Source of the DNA: an uncultured Bacilli bacterium | Lineage (GTDB): Bacteria; Bacillota_I; Bacilli_A; RF39; UBA660 | Assembly (NCBI GenBank): GCA_947589725.1 | Contig: CANQCQ010000022.1 | Coordinates: 1-10,891 of the forward strand | DNA: 10,891 nucleotides | Direction: 5' to 3' | Shown here: one piece after another, positions 1 to 7,060 of the stretch | Layout of the letters: each line of letters opens with the position of its first letter | How positions within the stretch are numbered: position 1 is the first letter of the stretch | Notes under the pieces: generated by a model | Told to the model about the DNA's origin: nothing | What the model saw: only the letters and a program-made list of their open reading frames with translations | Databases searched by the model: none | Program-made: the position numbers and the translations under genes

Positions 1-422
1 ATCTTTCCAAAATACTTTTTAACTAAATCTGGATAATTTTTCATAGCTTGTTCTATTGATGTAAAAATTACTTTTTTATTTTCTATCTCTTCTAACATCT
101 TGTGATAAATAACTTCACTTTCATACTGAACACCCATACCACCAAGATGTTTTTCACTCTCTATTACACCCAAGCTATCTAACTCATCAACAACTGGTTT
201 TAAAACTCTATTCCAATCACTTTGAATCTCTTCATCCCTATCATTAGACTTATAATAAATAATTTTAGAAAAATCCAAATCAATATTAGGACCAAATTTT
301 GGCATAAGCATCTTTTCAAAATTATCATAACTATTTAATCTATAATCCCTTACCCAATCTGCTTCCTTTTTTTTATTGGATATTTGTAGTACCTTTTCCT
401 TACTAATTCCTACTACTTCCAT
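1..422 (-). CDS. sufB: SufB, Fe-S cluster assembly scaffold (N-terminal part, cut by window edge)
   Basis: SufB is the scaffold subunit of the SufBCD complex, on which iron-sulfur clusters are built in the cytoplasm. About 140 N-terminal residues of a protein normally near 465 aa are visible; the rest lies beyond position 1. It reads MEVVGISKEKVLQI, then a DYRLNSYDNFEKM segment, PKFGPNIDLDF and GVQYESEVIYHKML, and ends in NYPDLVKKYFGK. The RxxxYxxF, P-x-[WF]-GP, QYESEV and hPxLxKKYFG features are characteristic of the SufB N-terminus. I chose the ATG at 420-422 because AAAGGTG lies a short distance upstream. This gene is not covered by a complete ORF because it has no stop in the window. It is the last visible gene of the suf operon, 32 bases after the 163-aa unknown gene. 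Identity is recognised from family motifs only; the catalytic C-terminal half is not seen. Confidence 0.93.
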   Translation of the reverse strand, partial: MEVVGISKEKVLQISNKKKEADWVRDYRLNSYDNFEKMLMPKFGPNIDLDFSKIIYYKSNDRDEEIQSDWNRVLKPVVDELDSLGVIESEKHLGGMGVQYESEVIYHKMLEEIENKKVIFTSIEQAMKNYPDLVKKYFGK

Positions 423-454
423 AATTATCACCTTTATATCTAAATTTATTTTAC

Positions 455-946
455 TTAAATATCTTTTTTCAAAACTTTAACTTTTCTTTTTTCAAAATAC
501 TTATCCATAATCTCTTTTTGCTTATAATCTTTTAATAATACTTTTAATAATTTAATTGGATATTTTTTTAATCTTCTTTCAGCAATTTTAATTCTATCTT
601 TAAAATAATAATGAGATGACAAAACAATATCTTCAATATCCTTAATAGATACATCTTCTACTTTACCTTCTAATATCCAACAAGGACCAGTTTCTAATTT
701 TCCTCCTTGATAATTCATTTTAGTTCCATAACTTTCTTGATTATCAGTATAATTTGTATAAAATCTATTTCTCATAAAAGTTGGATAAGATTCATTTTCT
801 AAAAATACATTATAAAAAATATCTTCTGTACCTACTTTTTTCTTTGAAACAACTACATAACTTAAATTATTACTTAATTCAATACCATTATTTTCAAGGT
901 TTAAATATCTTACTCCAGCTATATAAAATTTATTATCTTCATTCAT
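455..946 (-). CDS. Unrecognised 163-aa protein inside the suf operon
   Basis: I do not recognise this protein. Residues 1-110 look beta-rich with many aromatics (FYIAGVRYLNLE, NRFYTNYTDNQ, GPCWILEG). Residues 113-163 are a strongly basic, probably helical tail (AERRLKKYP, EKRKVKVLKKDI). There is one cysteine, C89, in GPCWILEG, and no signal peptide or membrane segment, so it should be cytoplasmic. Its start codon overlaps the sufU stop by 8 bases (ATGAATGA) and it has only a weak, distant AAGGA, which suggests translational coupling to sufU. sufB follows after 32 bases. It is therefore almost certainly co-transcribed with the SUF genes, but operon position alone does not prove a role in Fe-S assembly. 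Base composition resembles its neighbours, so there is no sign of recent transfer. It could be an accessory SUF factor or an unrelated passenger. Confidence 0.85.
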   Translation of the reverse strand: MNEDNKFYIAGVRYLNLENNGIELSNNLSYVVVSKKKVGTEDIFYNVFLENESYPTFMRNRFYTNYTDNQESYGTKMNYQGGKLETGPCWILEGKVEDVSIKDIEDIVLSSHYYFKDRIKIAERRLKKYPIKLLKVLLKDYKQKEIMDKYFEKRKVKVLKKDI

Positions 947-1370
947 TTTGATCTAGTTCCTTTAACATTTTGCAAACAGCATCTTCTGGTAACAATGCAC
1001 AATTTTTTCTATTAGGCTGTTTACATATTTCATCATAAACATTTAATTCACCTAAAACTTCAGAATTATAATCTTCCTCATTTATCATTTTTTTATAATT
1101 ATCTAATATGACTCTAGCCTCATCAACAGATTTACCAATTAATTTTCTAATCATTATAGAAGTAGCTGACGTACTAATAGCACAAGCTTCACCATCAAAT
1201 CTAATATCTTTTATAATTCCATTTTCTACTTTCATCATAAAAAATAAATTATCTATACAACTTTCACTATTAGTATTAACTTTTAAATAACTATTATCTT
1301 CTATTAATCCTCTATTCATTGGATTTTGATAATTGTCTAATATTATTTCTCTTCTTAAATTATTATCCAT
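939..1370 (-). CDS. sufU: SufU, zinc-dependent sulfurtransferase partner of SufS
   Basis: SufU accepts the persulfide sulfur from SufS and passes it to the SufBCD scaffold; it is the Gram-positive counterpart of SufE. The 143-aa length matches the family (Bacillus subtilis SufU is about 147 aa). The zinc ligands known from B. subtilis SufU (Cys, Asp, Cys, Cys) can all be placed: C38 and D40 in SESCID, C63 in DGEACAIS, and C124 in RKNCALLP. The N-terminal LDNYQNPMNRG matches the family's DHYKNPRNKG. The region between C63 and C124 has the extra helical segment that separates SufU from IscU-type scaffolds. The ATG at 1368-1370 has AGGAG five bases upstream, overlapping the sufS stop region, with an 8-base gap to sufS. 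Its stop overlaps the next gene's start. Residues after C124 (LPEDAV) differ from B. subtilis (LSWKAL) but this is a tolerable variation. Confidence 0.95.
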   Translation of the reverse strand: MDNNLRREIILDNYQNPMNRGLIEDNSYLKVNTNSESCIDNLFFMMKVENGIIKDIRFDGEACAISTSATSIMIRKLIGKSVDEARVILDNYKKMINEEDYNSEVLGELNVYDEICKQPNRKNCALLPEDAVCKMLKELDQNE

Positions 1371-1378
1371 TTTTACTC

Positions 1379-2572
1379 CTAAATTACTTCTCTAAATATA
1401 TTTTCACTATTTTCTAAAGCTTTAACTAGTCTATCTATATCATTAATATTATTATAAAAATACATACTAACTCTAACTGTATTTTTAACACCAATTTTAT
1501 CTTTTAATATTTTTGCACAATGATTTCCTGCTCTAACATATATATTATAATTATTTAAGTATACTGATGTATCTTGAGCAAATACTCCATCTATATTAAA
1601 AGCTAAAATACCACTATTTGTATTTTTATTAAATATTTTTATATTTTTTATATTTTCTAATTTAGAAACTAAATACTTTTTTAATTTAGTCTCTTGTTCT
1701 TCTATTTTATCCATACCAATACTTTCTAAATATAAAATAGCTTCTCTAAGTCCAATAACTTCAGCTATTGGTGGAGTACCAGCTTCAAATTTTATAGGTA
1801 CTTCTTTTAATTCATATGAAGAATCTGCTTCAAAAAAAATATTCATTCCTCCACCATAACATAATGGTTGCATTTCTTTCAGTAACTCATATTTACCTAC
1901 TAAAACTCCAACACCAGTAGGACCACACATCTTATGAGCAGAAAAACTTAAGAAATCTATATTACTATTTCTAAAATCTTCTTTTTTATGAGGAACACTT
2001 TGAGCTCCATCTACACAAAAATAAATATTTTTTTCATGACAAATCTTTCCAATTGAATTAATATCACGAACATCACCAATGACATTAGTAACATGAGCTA
2101 TAGAAATAACTTTAGTTTTACTAGTAATAGATTTTAATACATTATCGATAGTTAACTCATAATTATCATCTAAATCCATATATTTAACAACTATTCCAAT
2201 TTCCTCACTTAATCTAATCCATGGAAGTACATTAGATGCATGTTCACTCTGTGTTAATAATACTTCATCACCCTTATTTAAATGATACTTCATAAATCCA
2301 AATACTACTTGATTTATTGACATAGTAGTACCTGATGTAAATATTACTTCTTTAGGACTACAATTTACAAATTTAGCTACCACAGATCGAGTATCATCAT
2401 ATAATTTATTAGTTACAATCGCAGCATCATAATCTCCTCTATGAATATTAGAAGTATGAGAAGTCATATACTTAGTCATACTATCAATAACACATTTAGG
2501 CTTTAGTGTTGTTGCTCCATTATCAAAATACACAATATCTTGACTAAGCATTGAAAAATCTTCCCTATTCAT
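1379..2572 (-). CDS. sufS: SufS, cysteine desulfurase
   Basis: SufS is a PLP-dependent class V aminotransferase-fold enzyme that converts L-cysteine to alanine and leaves a persulfide on its active-site cysteine, the sulfur source for the SUF pathway. Counting from the chosen start (397 aa), the markers are YFDNGATTLKP at 15-25, SEHASNVLPW with H111 stacking on PLP, VDGAQ with D188 and Q191, the PLP lysine K214 in SFSAHKMCGPTGVG, and the catalytic C352 in VRAGNHCAK. The RxGxHC context and short active-site loop are those of group II (SufS-type) desulfurases rather than NifS/IscS. A longer reading from 2599 adds nine residues but would begin inside the preceding sufD coding end. The ATG at 2570-2572 has a very strong AGGAGGAGG six bases upstream, so I use it. 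It lies 13 bases after sufD and 8 before sufU. Confidence 0.96.
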   Translation of the reverse strand: MNREDFSMLSQDIVYFDNGATTLKPKCVIDSMTKYMTSHTSNIHRGDYDAAIVTNKLYDDTRSVVAKFVNCSPKEVIFTSGTTMSINQVVFGFMKYHLNKGDEVLLTQSEHASNVLPWIRLSEEIGIVVKYMDLDDNYELTIDNVLKSITSKTKVISIAHVTNVIGDVRDINSIGKICHEKNIYFCVDGAQSVPHKKEDFRNSNIDFLSFSAHKMCGPTGVGVLVGKYELLKEMQPLCYGGGMNIFFEADSSYELKEVPIKFEAGTPPIAEVIGLREAILYLESIGMDKIEEQETKLKKYLVSKLENIKNIKIFNKNTNSGILAFNIDGVFAQDTSVYLNNYNIYVRAGNHCAKILKDKIGVKNTVRVSMYFYNNINDIDRLVKALENSENIFREVI

Positions 2573-2585
2573 AATTAACCTCCTC

Positions 2586-3164
2586 CTAAATTTTATCAAT
2601 ACACTCTAAAAAATCACTTATTTTAGCAAATTCTATTGAATCATTATTAATTAAAAAACCTCTTAACAATAATTTATAACAGTTTTTACTAGATATACCC
2701 CTACTCATAAGATAAAACATATCTTCATCTCTAAATTTACCAATATAAGCTGAATGATTACTATTAACATCAAAATTATCTATACATAAATTAGGACAAA
2801 TAGTACTTTTACCATTACTCATATTGATTATTTGATTATCTTGATTACAAATACACTTACTATAATTTTTTGGTACTATACCATAAACATTATAAGTAAG
2901 TTTAGAATCTTTTACATTTACTCCATGATTATAAATCTCACTATGAGTATTATTAGCCTTATGATTAACTACAATATTCATTGTATTATCATCATAATTA
3001 ATATTATTATAATAATAATTTAAGGTAACATCTTGAGCTACCAAATTAATCTCAATAGAACAAGTACTATTAATAGAAAAATGATAAATTATAGTATCTT
3101 CTTCTATATTATATTTATAATTTTTATTATTGTTATTATCATTTATATACAATATTTTACTCAT
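2586..3164 (-). CDS. sufD: Short SufD-like SufB/D-family scaffold protein
   Basis: SufD pairs with SufB on a SufC dimer to form the Fe-S scaffold complex. This protein has only 192 aa, while typical SufD has about 420-440. What remains is the end of the family's right-handed beta-helix plus the C-terminal domain: CPNLCIDNFDVNSNHSAYIG followed by KFRDEDMFYLMSRGIS and LLLRGF. It corresponds to the family pattern PxLxI-DVxxxH-AxxG ... LFYLxSRGI. H137 sits at the position of the conserved SufD histidine (His360 in E. coli), which is implicated in cluster assembly. The N-terminal helical domain and much of the beta-helix are absent, and residues 10-75 are Asn/Tyr-rich. Seven cysteines are present, including C104/C106 (CIC) and C123/C127. 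The start overlaps sufC by 8 bases (ATGAGTAA), indicating coupling. There is no frameshift or leftover N-terminal coding between sufC and this gene, so it looks like a compact form rather than a broken gene. Confidence 0.85.
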   Translation of the reverse strand: MSKILYINDNNNNKNYKYNIEEDTIIYHFSINSTCSIEINLVAQDVTLNYYYNNINYDDNTMNIVVNHKANNTHSEIYNHGVNVKDSKLTYNVYGIVPKNYSKCICNQDNQIINMSNGKSTICPNLCIDNFDVNSNHSAYIGKFRDEDMFYLMSRGISSKNCYKLLLRGFLINNDSIEFAKISDFLECIDKI

Positions 3165-3921
3165 TAATATCAGATCCTAACTCTTTATCTATAGTAGAGT
3201 ATCCTTCTTTTTCTATTTCTAAAGCTAAAGTAATATCTCCAGTTTGAATAATTTTACCATTTTTCAATATATGTACATATTTAGGTTTTATATATTCAAG
3301 TATTCTTGGATAATGAGTAATTATAAGTACTGATGTAGTAGGATTTTCTTTTAAATAATTATTAATATTTTCACAAACAATTCTTAAACTATCAACATCT
3401 AATCCAGAATCTATTTCATCTAATATTATAAATTTAGGCCTTAAGAATTTTAGTTGAAGTATCTCATTTTTCTTTTTTTCTCCTCCACTAAATCCTTTAT
3501 TTAAAGATCTATGTAGCATACTACTATCTAAAGAAACCTCATCCATTGCTTTTTCCATATCCTTAATAAATGTATATAAATTTACTTTTTCACCAGTAAT
3601 TTCTCCTCTAGCAGTTCTTAAAAACTCAGAATTAGATACTCCATCTATTACTGTAGGATCTTGCATAGATAAAAATATTCCCATTTTAGCTCTTTCATTT
3701 ACTTCTAAATTAGTTATATCTTTACCTAAAAATTCAATATTTCCAGAAACAACTTCATAATTATAATGTCCCATAATAACTTTAGATAATGTACTTTTAC
3801 CAGTACCATTAGGACCCATTATTGCATGAATTTCTCCTTGTCCTATTGAAATATTTAAATTATTTAATATTTTTTTATCAGTATTTTTAACTTTAGCAGT
3901 TAAATTATTTATTTTTAGCAT
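3157..3921 (-). CDS. sufC: SufC, ATPase of the SUF Fe-S assembly complex
   Basis: SufC is the ABC-type ATPase that dimerises and drives conformational change in SufB/SufD during cluster assembly; it is cytoplasmic and not a transporter. The 254-aa length is usual. Walker A is GPNGTGKST at 36-44 and the Q-loop region is MQDPTVIDGVSNSEFLR from 86, the family's characteristic QxPxxIxGVxxxxFLR. The signature is GFSGGEKKKNEILQ from 143, Walker B is FIILDEIDSGLD at 164-175, and the switch histidine H203 is in IITHYPRIL. The SGGEKKxxEILQ and DEIDSGLD variants distinguish SufC from transporter ATPases. The ATG at 3919-3921 has GGAG nine bases upstream. It is the first gene of the operon, with a promoter in the 100-base gap to its right and an 8-base overlap with sufD on its left. 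Confidence 0.97.
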   Translation of the reverse strand: MLKINNLTAKVKNTDKKILNNLNISIGQGEIHAIMGPNGTGKSTLSKVIMGHYNYEVVSGNIEFLGKDITNLEVNERAKMGIFLSMQDPTVIDGVSNSEFLRTARGEITGEKVNLYTFIKDMEKAMDEVSLDSSMLHRSLNKGFSGGEKKKNEILQLKFLRPKFIILDEIDSGLDVDSLRIVCENINNYLKENPTTSVLIITHYPRILEYIKPKYVHILKNGKIIQTGDITLALEIEKEGYSTIDKELGSDINE

Positions 3922-3958
3922 TGAATCATCTCCATTTAACCCCTAACAAAACATCTAT

Positions 3959-3987
3959 ATATTAACACATTTTATCTATATTTACAA
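3959..3987 (-). promoter_or_regulatory. Promoter for the suf operon
   Basis: Reading the minus strand, TTGTAA (3982-3987) is followed by a 17-base spacer and TAATAT (3959-3964), with TGT directly before the -10 as an extended -10 element. It is the only good candidate between the upstream terminator and sufC. The -35 overlaps the U-tract of the preceding terminator. No Fur-like or other recognisable operator was seen. Confidence 0.5.
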
Positions 3988-4017
3988 AAAAAAGTCAATG
4001 TCTTATGCATTGACCTT
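3984..4017 (-). terminator. Rho-independent terminator of the 574-aa gene
   Basis: On the minus strand a stem of GTCAATG and CATTGAC (4008-4014 with 3994-4000), extended by a G-U and two A-U pairs, encloses a 7-base loop and is followed by a run of eight T. It begins four to five bases after the stop codon of the gene ending at 4022, and so separates that gene from the suf operon. Confidence 0.8.
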
Positions 4018-4021
4018 AGTA

Positions 4022-5746
4022 TTAATAGGATTGTTTATCTCTCAATCTACTTTGTGTTTGTCCTAAAATATTTTGAGCATCAGCCATAGCTCTGACTAAT
4101 TCTCCATTAGAAGATGGAGATAGAGCACTTAATTTATTTTCAAGCATATGCTTTTCAGATTCCAATCTTGCTATTCTAGCATTTAATCCAGATAGTTCTC
4201 TAGCTTGTGATTTAGATAATTCCACAAGTTTTTTACGAGCAGCTTCACTTTTTGCTAATTTTAAATCAGTATCATCTACTATTGCTTGTAAATTACGATT
4301 TAATTCTACTAAATTAGAAATAGTAGCAGTTACATCATCAAATAAATTTCTTTGTGGTAGATTAGATGCAATAGATGAAAAATCATAATTATCTATATTA
4401 AAATCCATATCATCATAATCATATTTGTCTTTATCATAAACAGGTTCTGTTGCAATAATATTATCCACTTCCTCATCTTCACTTTCTTTCTTATTATCCT
4501 TATCTTTATTTTTTTGTTTATTTTTCTTCTTTATATGATTCTTTTTATTATCTAAATTCTCATCTTGATCCTCTTCTTGTTCTTTATCATCTTTTTCTAA
4601 ATCATCTGCAATATTTAAATTTATTTTTTCTTCATACTCTTCAAAATAATCATTTTGATCTTGTTCTTGTGGATTATCTTCTACACTCATACTACTATCC
4701 TCTTTATTCTCACTAGAATTAATACTTTCTTCTATTTGTTCATTATTTTCTTTTTGTTCGCTATCTACATTATCTTCTTTAGATATTGAATCATCATTAG
4801 ATACTGAATTATCTTGATTTAATGATTCATTTACATCTACAGAATTATCATCATTACTTTCATTATTAGATACAATATTTTCATCTACTGGTGGTATTCC
4901 ATAATTATTATCAACTTGTTCTTGAACTTCTTGACCTTCAACATTACCATCAACAGCATTATTAATAACTTGTTCAGTAACAGGCTCTTCCTCTACTTGA
5001 TTTATTTCAGTACTTTCAACTTGTTCTACATTCTCTGAACTTTCACTAATATTTTGATTTTCTTCAGTAGAATTTGATAAAGATGTATTTAAAGCAGTAT
5101 CAATTGTATTTTGATTAATTTGAGCATCTTCAATATTTATCTCATTACTATCTTCAGTTTTAACATCATTTACTGGATACAAAGAATATTCTCTAATTTC
5201 TGAATCAACTACATTTTTACTCATATAGATTTTATCATCATCCATACCAATAAAACTATAATATTCACCATCTACTAAATTCTTACCATTAATATCAAAT
5301 ATAGAAGCTTCTGAAAATAAATCATTAAATACAAATCTACCATTACTACCCATTGCTTTATTAACATTATCTTTAATAGTAGCAGCAGAAGAAACTAAAG
5401 TAGTTGCAGATAAAGGATCTTCACGTAATTTTATACTATCTAATACAGATTGACTAATTGCTTGAGCTCTTTCAACTAATAAAACATCACTAAAAATAGA
5501 TTTAATTAACTTATTTTCAAATGGTATTACTTCATTACCATTCTCATCAATTACACCTATATGTGATGAAATAACAGTAGGATCAACTGCTTCTAATAAA
5601 GTTGTAGTTGCAATTATATTTCCATTTGCTAACTTTGCTTCATTTAAAAAATAATATTGCTTACCCGAATCACTAATACCATAAGTACAAATAATATCGC
5701 TTCTATCCTTATATTTTACTAATCCCCTTTGTATCTGCATAGTCAT
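4022..5746 (-). CDS. Unrecognised 574-aa protein: folded head, acidic linker, coiled-coil tail
   Basis: I do not recognise a named family. Residues 1-193 look folded and beta-rich, with a stretch GVIDENGNEVIPFEN (64-78) faintly like a WG-type repeat. Residues 194-461 are low-complexity, rich in Glu, Asp, Asn, Ser and Gln, with one basic island (KKKNKQKNKDKDNKK) before more acidic sequence. Residues about 470-541 are a likely coiled coil with heptad-like leucines (NLVELNRNLQ, LNARIARLESEKHMLENKL), and a short helical end follows. There is no signal peptide or membrane segment, so it is probably cytoplasmic. A reading from a GTG at 5758 is possible, but that codon sits inside the ribosome site. 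The ATG at 5744-5746 has AGGTGG eight bases upstream and is preferred. It is monocistronic, with its own promoter and terminator. The architecture suggests a scaffold or tether, but that is inference. Confidence 0.88.
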   Translation of the reverse strand: MTMQIQRGLVKYKDRSDIICTYGISDSGKQYYFLNEAKLANGNIIATTTLLEAVDPTVISSHIGVIDENGNEVIPFENKLIKSIFSDVLLVERAQAISQSVLDSIKLREDPLSATTLVSSAATIKDNVNKAMGSNGRFVFNDLFSEASIFDINGKNLVDGEYYSFIGMDDDKIYMSKNVVDSEIREYSLYPVNDVKTEDSNEINIEDAQINQNTIDTALNTSLSNSTEENQNISESSENVEQVESTEINQVEEEPVTEQVINNAVDGNVEGQEVQEQVDNNYGIPPVDENIVSNNESNDDNSVDVNESLNQDNSVSNDDSISKEDNVDSEQKENNEQIEESINSSENKEDSSMSVEDNPQEQDQNDYFEEYEEKINLNIADDLEKDDKEQEEDQDENLDNKKNHIKKKNKQKNKDKDNKKESEDEEVDNIIATEPVYDKDKYDYDDMDFNIDNYDFSSIASNLPQRNLFDDVTATISNLVELNRNLQAIVDDTDLKLAKSEAARKKLVELSKSQARELSGLNARIARLESEKHMLENKLSALSPSSNGELVRAMADAQNILGQTQSRLRDKQSY

Positions 5747-5754
5747 AAAACACA

Positions 5755-5760
5755 CCACCT
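5755..5760 (-). promoter_or_regulatory. Ribosome binding site that decides the start of the 574-aa gene
   Basis: AGGTGG on the minus strand lies eight bases before the ATG at 5744-5746. The alternative GTG start at 5756-5758 falls within this site and has no site of its own, so the shorter protein is favoured. Confidence 0.6.
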
Positions 5761-5784
5761 ATTTTATTCTTTTTATCTTCTTTT

Positions 5785-5813
5785 ATATTAGCATAATTTA
5801 TAAATCAAGACAA
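5785..5813 (-). promoter_or_regulatory. Promoter for the 574-aa gene
   Basis: On the minus strand TTGTCT (5808-5813), a 17-base spacer and TAATAT (5785-5790), with TGC immediately before the -10, form an extended -10 promoter. The same -10 hexamer and TGN extension appear before sufC. Confidence 0.6.
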
Positions 5814-5832
5814 TACCTAATTAATACACAAA

Positions 5833-5861
5833 TTGCAATAAAATAAATTATATTATAAAAT
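5833..5861 (+). promoter_or_regulatory. Promoter for the membrane protein-hit pair
   Basis: TTGCAA (5833-5838), a 17-base spacer and TAAAAT (5856-5861) fit a housekeeping promoter. The predicted transcript would start only about nine bases before the ATG, just enough to contain the GGTG ribosome site at 5869-5872. It is divergent from the promoter of the 574-aa gene. Confidence 0.5.
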
Positions 5862-5876
5862 AAATATGGTGATTTT

Positions 5877-6623
5877 ATGAAAGAAAGCAATAAGTTAATG
5901 TTACAAATGTCCTTATTATTCTTAGTAGTTTTTGTAACATTTGGATGCATTATAGTTAATGAAAAATTATCTTTTCTTAAAATACCTAAAGTAACAGAAA
6001 AAATTACAGAATATATCGATAAAAATTACAGTAATATAAAAGATAATTTAATAATTAATAAAGTCTCTTATCAAAAACTAAAATATGAAGTAAAAATTAA
6101 TAATAAAAATAATAGTCATTTATACTTTTATATTTTCTATCAAGATAAAAAGATAACAGATACTTATAAAGAAGATTATGTAAAAGGAAAATCTATAATT
6201 ACTTATCAAGAAAATATAATAAAGAAAAATATTAAAAAGAAAACTAATACTAATTATAAAATTAAAATATTAAATACTTTAGATAAATACACTGATAAAC
6301 TAAAAGAAAATATAATTAATTCGAAAAATCCTGAAACATTAAAAATTTATAATATAGAATCTAATTTAGTTATTAGTAAATTTGACTTAAAAAATATAGT
6401 TAATTGTATTAAAGCATTTGATAATAATATGCAAAGTAAAAATATTATTCCTAAAAATTATACTTTTACAATTATTAATCCAGAAGATGAAACTATTGCT
6501 GTCAAAATAAAAAATATTTCTAGTGAATTTATAAATAATGATGACTTTGAAAATACAATTAATGATATAATAAACAAAAGAAAATTAAATACTGATGTAT
6601 TAACTTATGAGTATTTAAATTAG
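5877..6623 (+). CDS. Unrecognised membrane-anchored protein, 248 aa
   Basis: I do not recognise a family. A short positive N-terminus is followed by one hydrophobic segment at about residues 8-28 (LMLQMSLLFLVVFVTFGCII), probably an uncleaved anchor with the remainder outside the membrane. The outer part, about 220 residues, is very rich in Lys, Asn and Ile, with alternating beta-like strands (YEVKINN, LYFYIFYQ, YTFTIIN, TIAVKIKN) and helices. The residues before C24 (TFG) are a poor lipobox, so I do not call it a lipoprotein. The ATG has GGTG five bases upstream. The stop codon TAG overlaps the AGGAGG ribosome site of hit, eight bases away, so the two are surely co-transcribed. No functional link between them is evident. 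Confidence 0.85.
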   Translation: MKESNKLMLQMSLLFLVVFVTFGCIIVNEKLSFLKIPKVTEKITEYIDKNYSNIKDNLIINKVSYQKLKYEVKINNKNNSHLYFYIFYQDKKITDTYKEDYVKGKSIITYQENIIKKNIKKKTNTNYKIKILNTLDKYTDKLKENIINSKNPETLKIYNIESNLVISKFDLKNIVNCIKAFDNNMQSKNIIPKNYTFTIINPEDETIAVKIKNISSEFINNDDFENTINDIINKRKLNTDVLTYEYLN

Positions 6624-6631
6624 GAGGAAAT

Positions 6632-7027
6632 ATGAAAGATTGTATATTTTGTAAGATAATTAATGGAGAATTACCATCTAAAACTATTTATGAAGATGAA
6701 ATAATTAAAGTTATAATGAATATTAATCCTAATACTAATGGTCATTTATTAGTATTACCTAAAAATCATGTAGAAAATATATTTGATGTAGATATTAATA
6801 CTATTACACATGCAACTTCAGTAATTAGAGATGAACTATATCCATTATTAAAACAAAAACTTAATTGTAAGGGACTTACTTTAGCTCAAAATAATGAATT
6901 AGGTCAAGAAATAAAACATTATCATATTCATTTAATTCCAAGATATGAAAATGATAATGCTGATTTTAAATATGATAAGGAAAACATCAAATCAGTTGAT
7001 GAAATTTATAATCAATTAACAAATTAA
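6632..7027 (+). CDS. hit: HIT-family nucleotide hydrolase (Hint/PKCI type)
   Basis: HIT proteins of this branch hydrolyse nucleoside phosphoramidates and related adenosine or guanosine nucleotides in the cytoplasm. The start CIFCKIINGELPS (4-16) is the classic Hint opening, with C4 and C7 as a probable half zinc site. GHLLVLPKNHVENI (37-50) is the central strand region, and HYHIHLIP (96-103, His at 96, 98 and 100) is the histidine triad HxHxHxx, where H98 is the expected nucleophile. The 131-aa length is normal. The position often holding Asp in the ribose-binding strand (FxDIxP in relatives) reads IMNINP here, with N30. A strong AGGAGG precedes the ATG. It is second in a two-gene operon with the membrane-anchored protein. 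B. subtilis also has hit and prsA in one chromosomal neighbourhood, which supports assigning it as the orthologous hit. Confidence 0.95.
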   Translation: MKDCIFCKIINGELPSKTIYEDEIIKVIMNINPNTNGHLLVLPKNHVENIFDVDINTITHATSVIRDELYPLLKQKLNCKGLTLAQNNELGQEIKHYHIHLIPRYENDNADFKYDKENIKSVDEIYNQLTN

Positions 7028-7060
7028 AAATACAAAGATTTCTCCTTGTATTTTTTATTT
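7027..7060 (+). terminator. Bidirectional terminator between hit and the tiny membrane protein genes
   Basis: AAAATACAA (7027-7035) pairs with TTGTATTTT (7046-7054) around a 10-base loop. A T-rich tract follows on the plus strand, and TTTTT follows the stem on the minus strand as well. It can serve hit (stop at 7025-7027) and the convergent gene ending at 7061. Confidence 0.75.

Noticed and set aside
1108..1290. A 60-codon plus-strand open frame
   Set aside because: It lies wholly inside sufU on the other strand, has no ribosome site, and its hydrophobic composition is the complement of an AT-rich coding strand.
2573..2599. Longer sufS start adding nine residues
   Set aside because: It would start within the last sufD codons and read through the AGGAGGAGG ribosome site; the downstream ATG is six bases from that site.
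2832..3023. A 63-codon plus-strand open frame rich in Ile
   Set aside because: It is a shadow of the Asn/Tyr-rich part of sufD; Ile-rich readings are expected opposite AAT codons.
3994..4014. Inverted repeat GTCAATG...CATTGAC near the suf promoter as a possible operator
   Set aside because: It is followed on the minus strand by eight T and starts just after a stop codon, so a terminator explains it fully.
4150..5746. WG-repeat family assignment for the 574-aa protein from GVIDENGNEVIPFEN
   Set aside because: Only one weak repeat-like stretch without the Trp-Gly is present, so the assignment cannot be supported.
5877..5948. Possible lipoprotein signal in the 248-aa membrane protein (Cys at residue 24)
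   Set aside because: The residues before the Cys are TFG, with a bulky Phe at -2, and the hydrophobic segment continues past the Cys, which fits an uncleaved anchor better.
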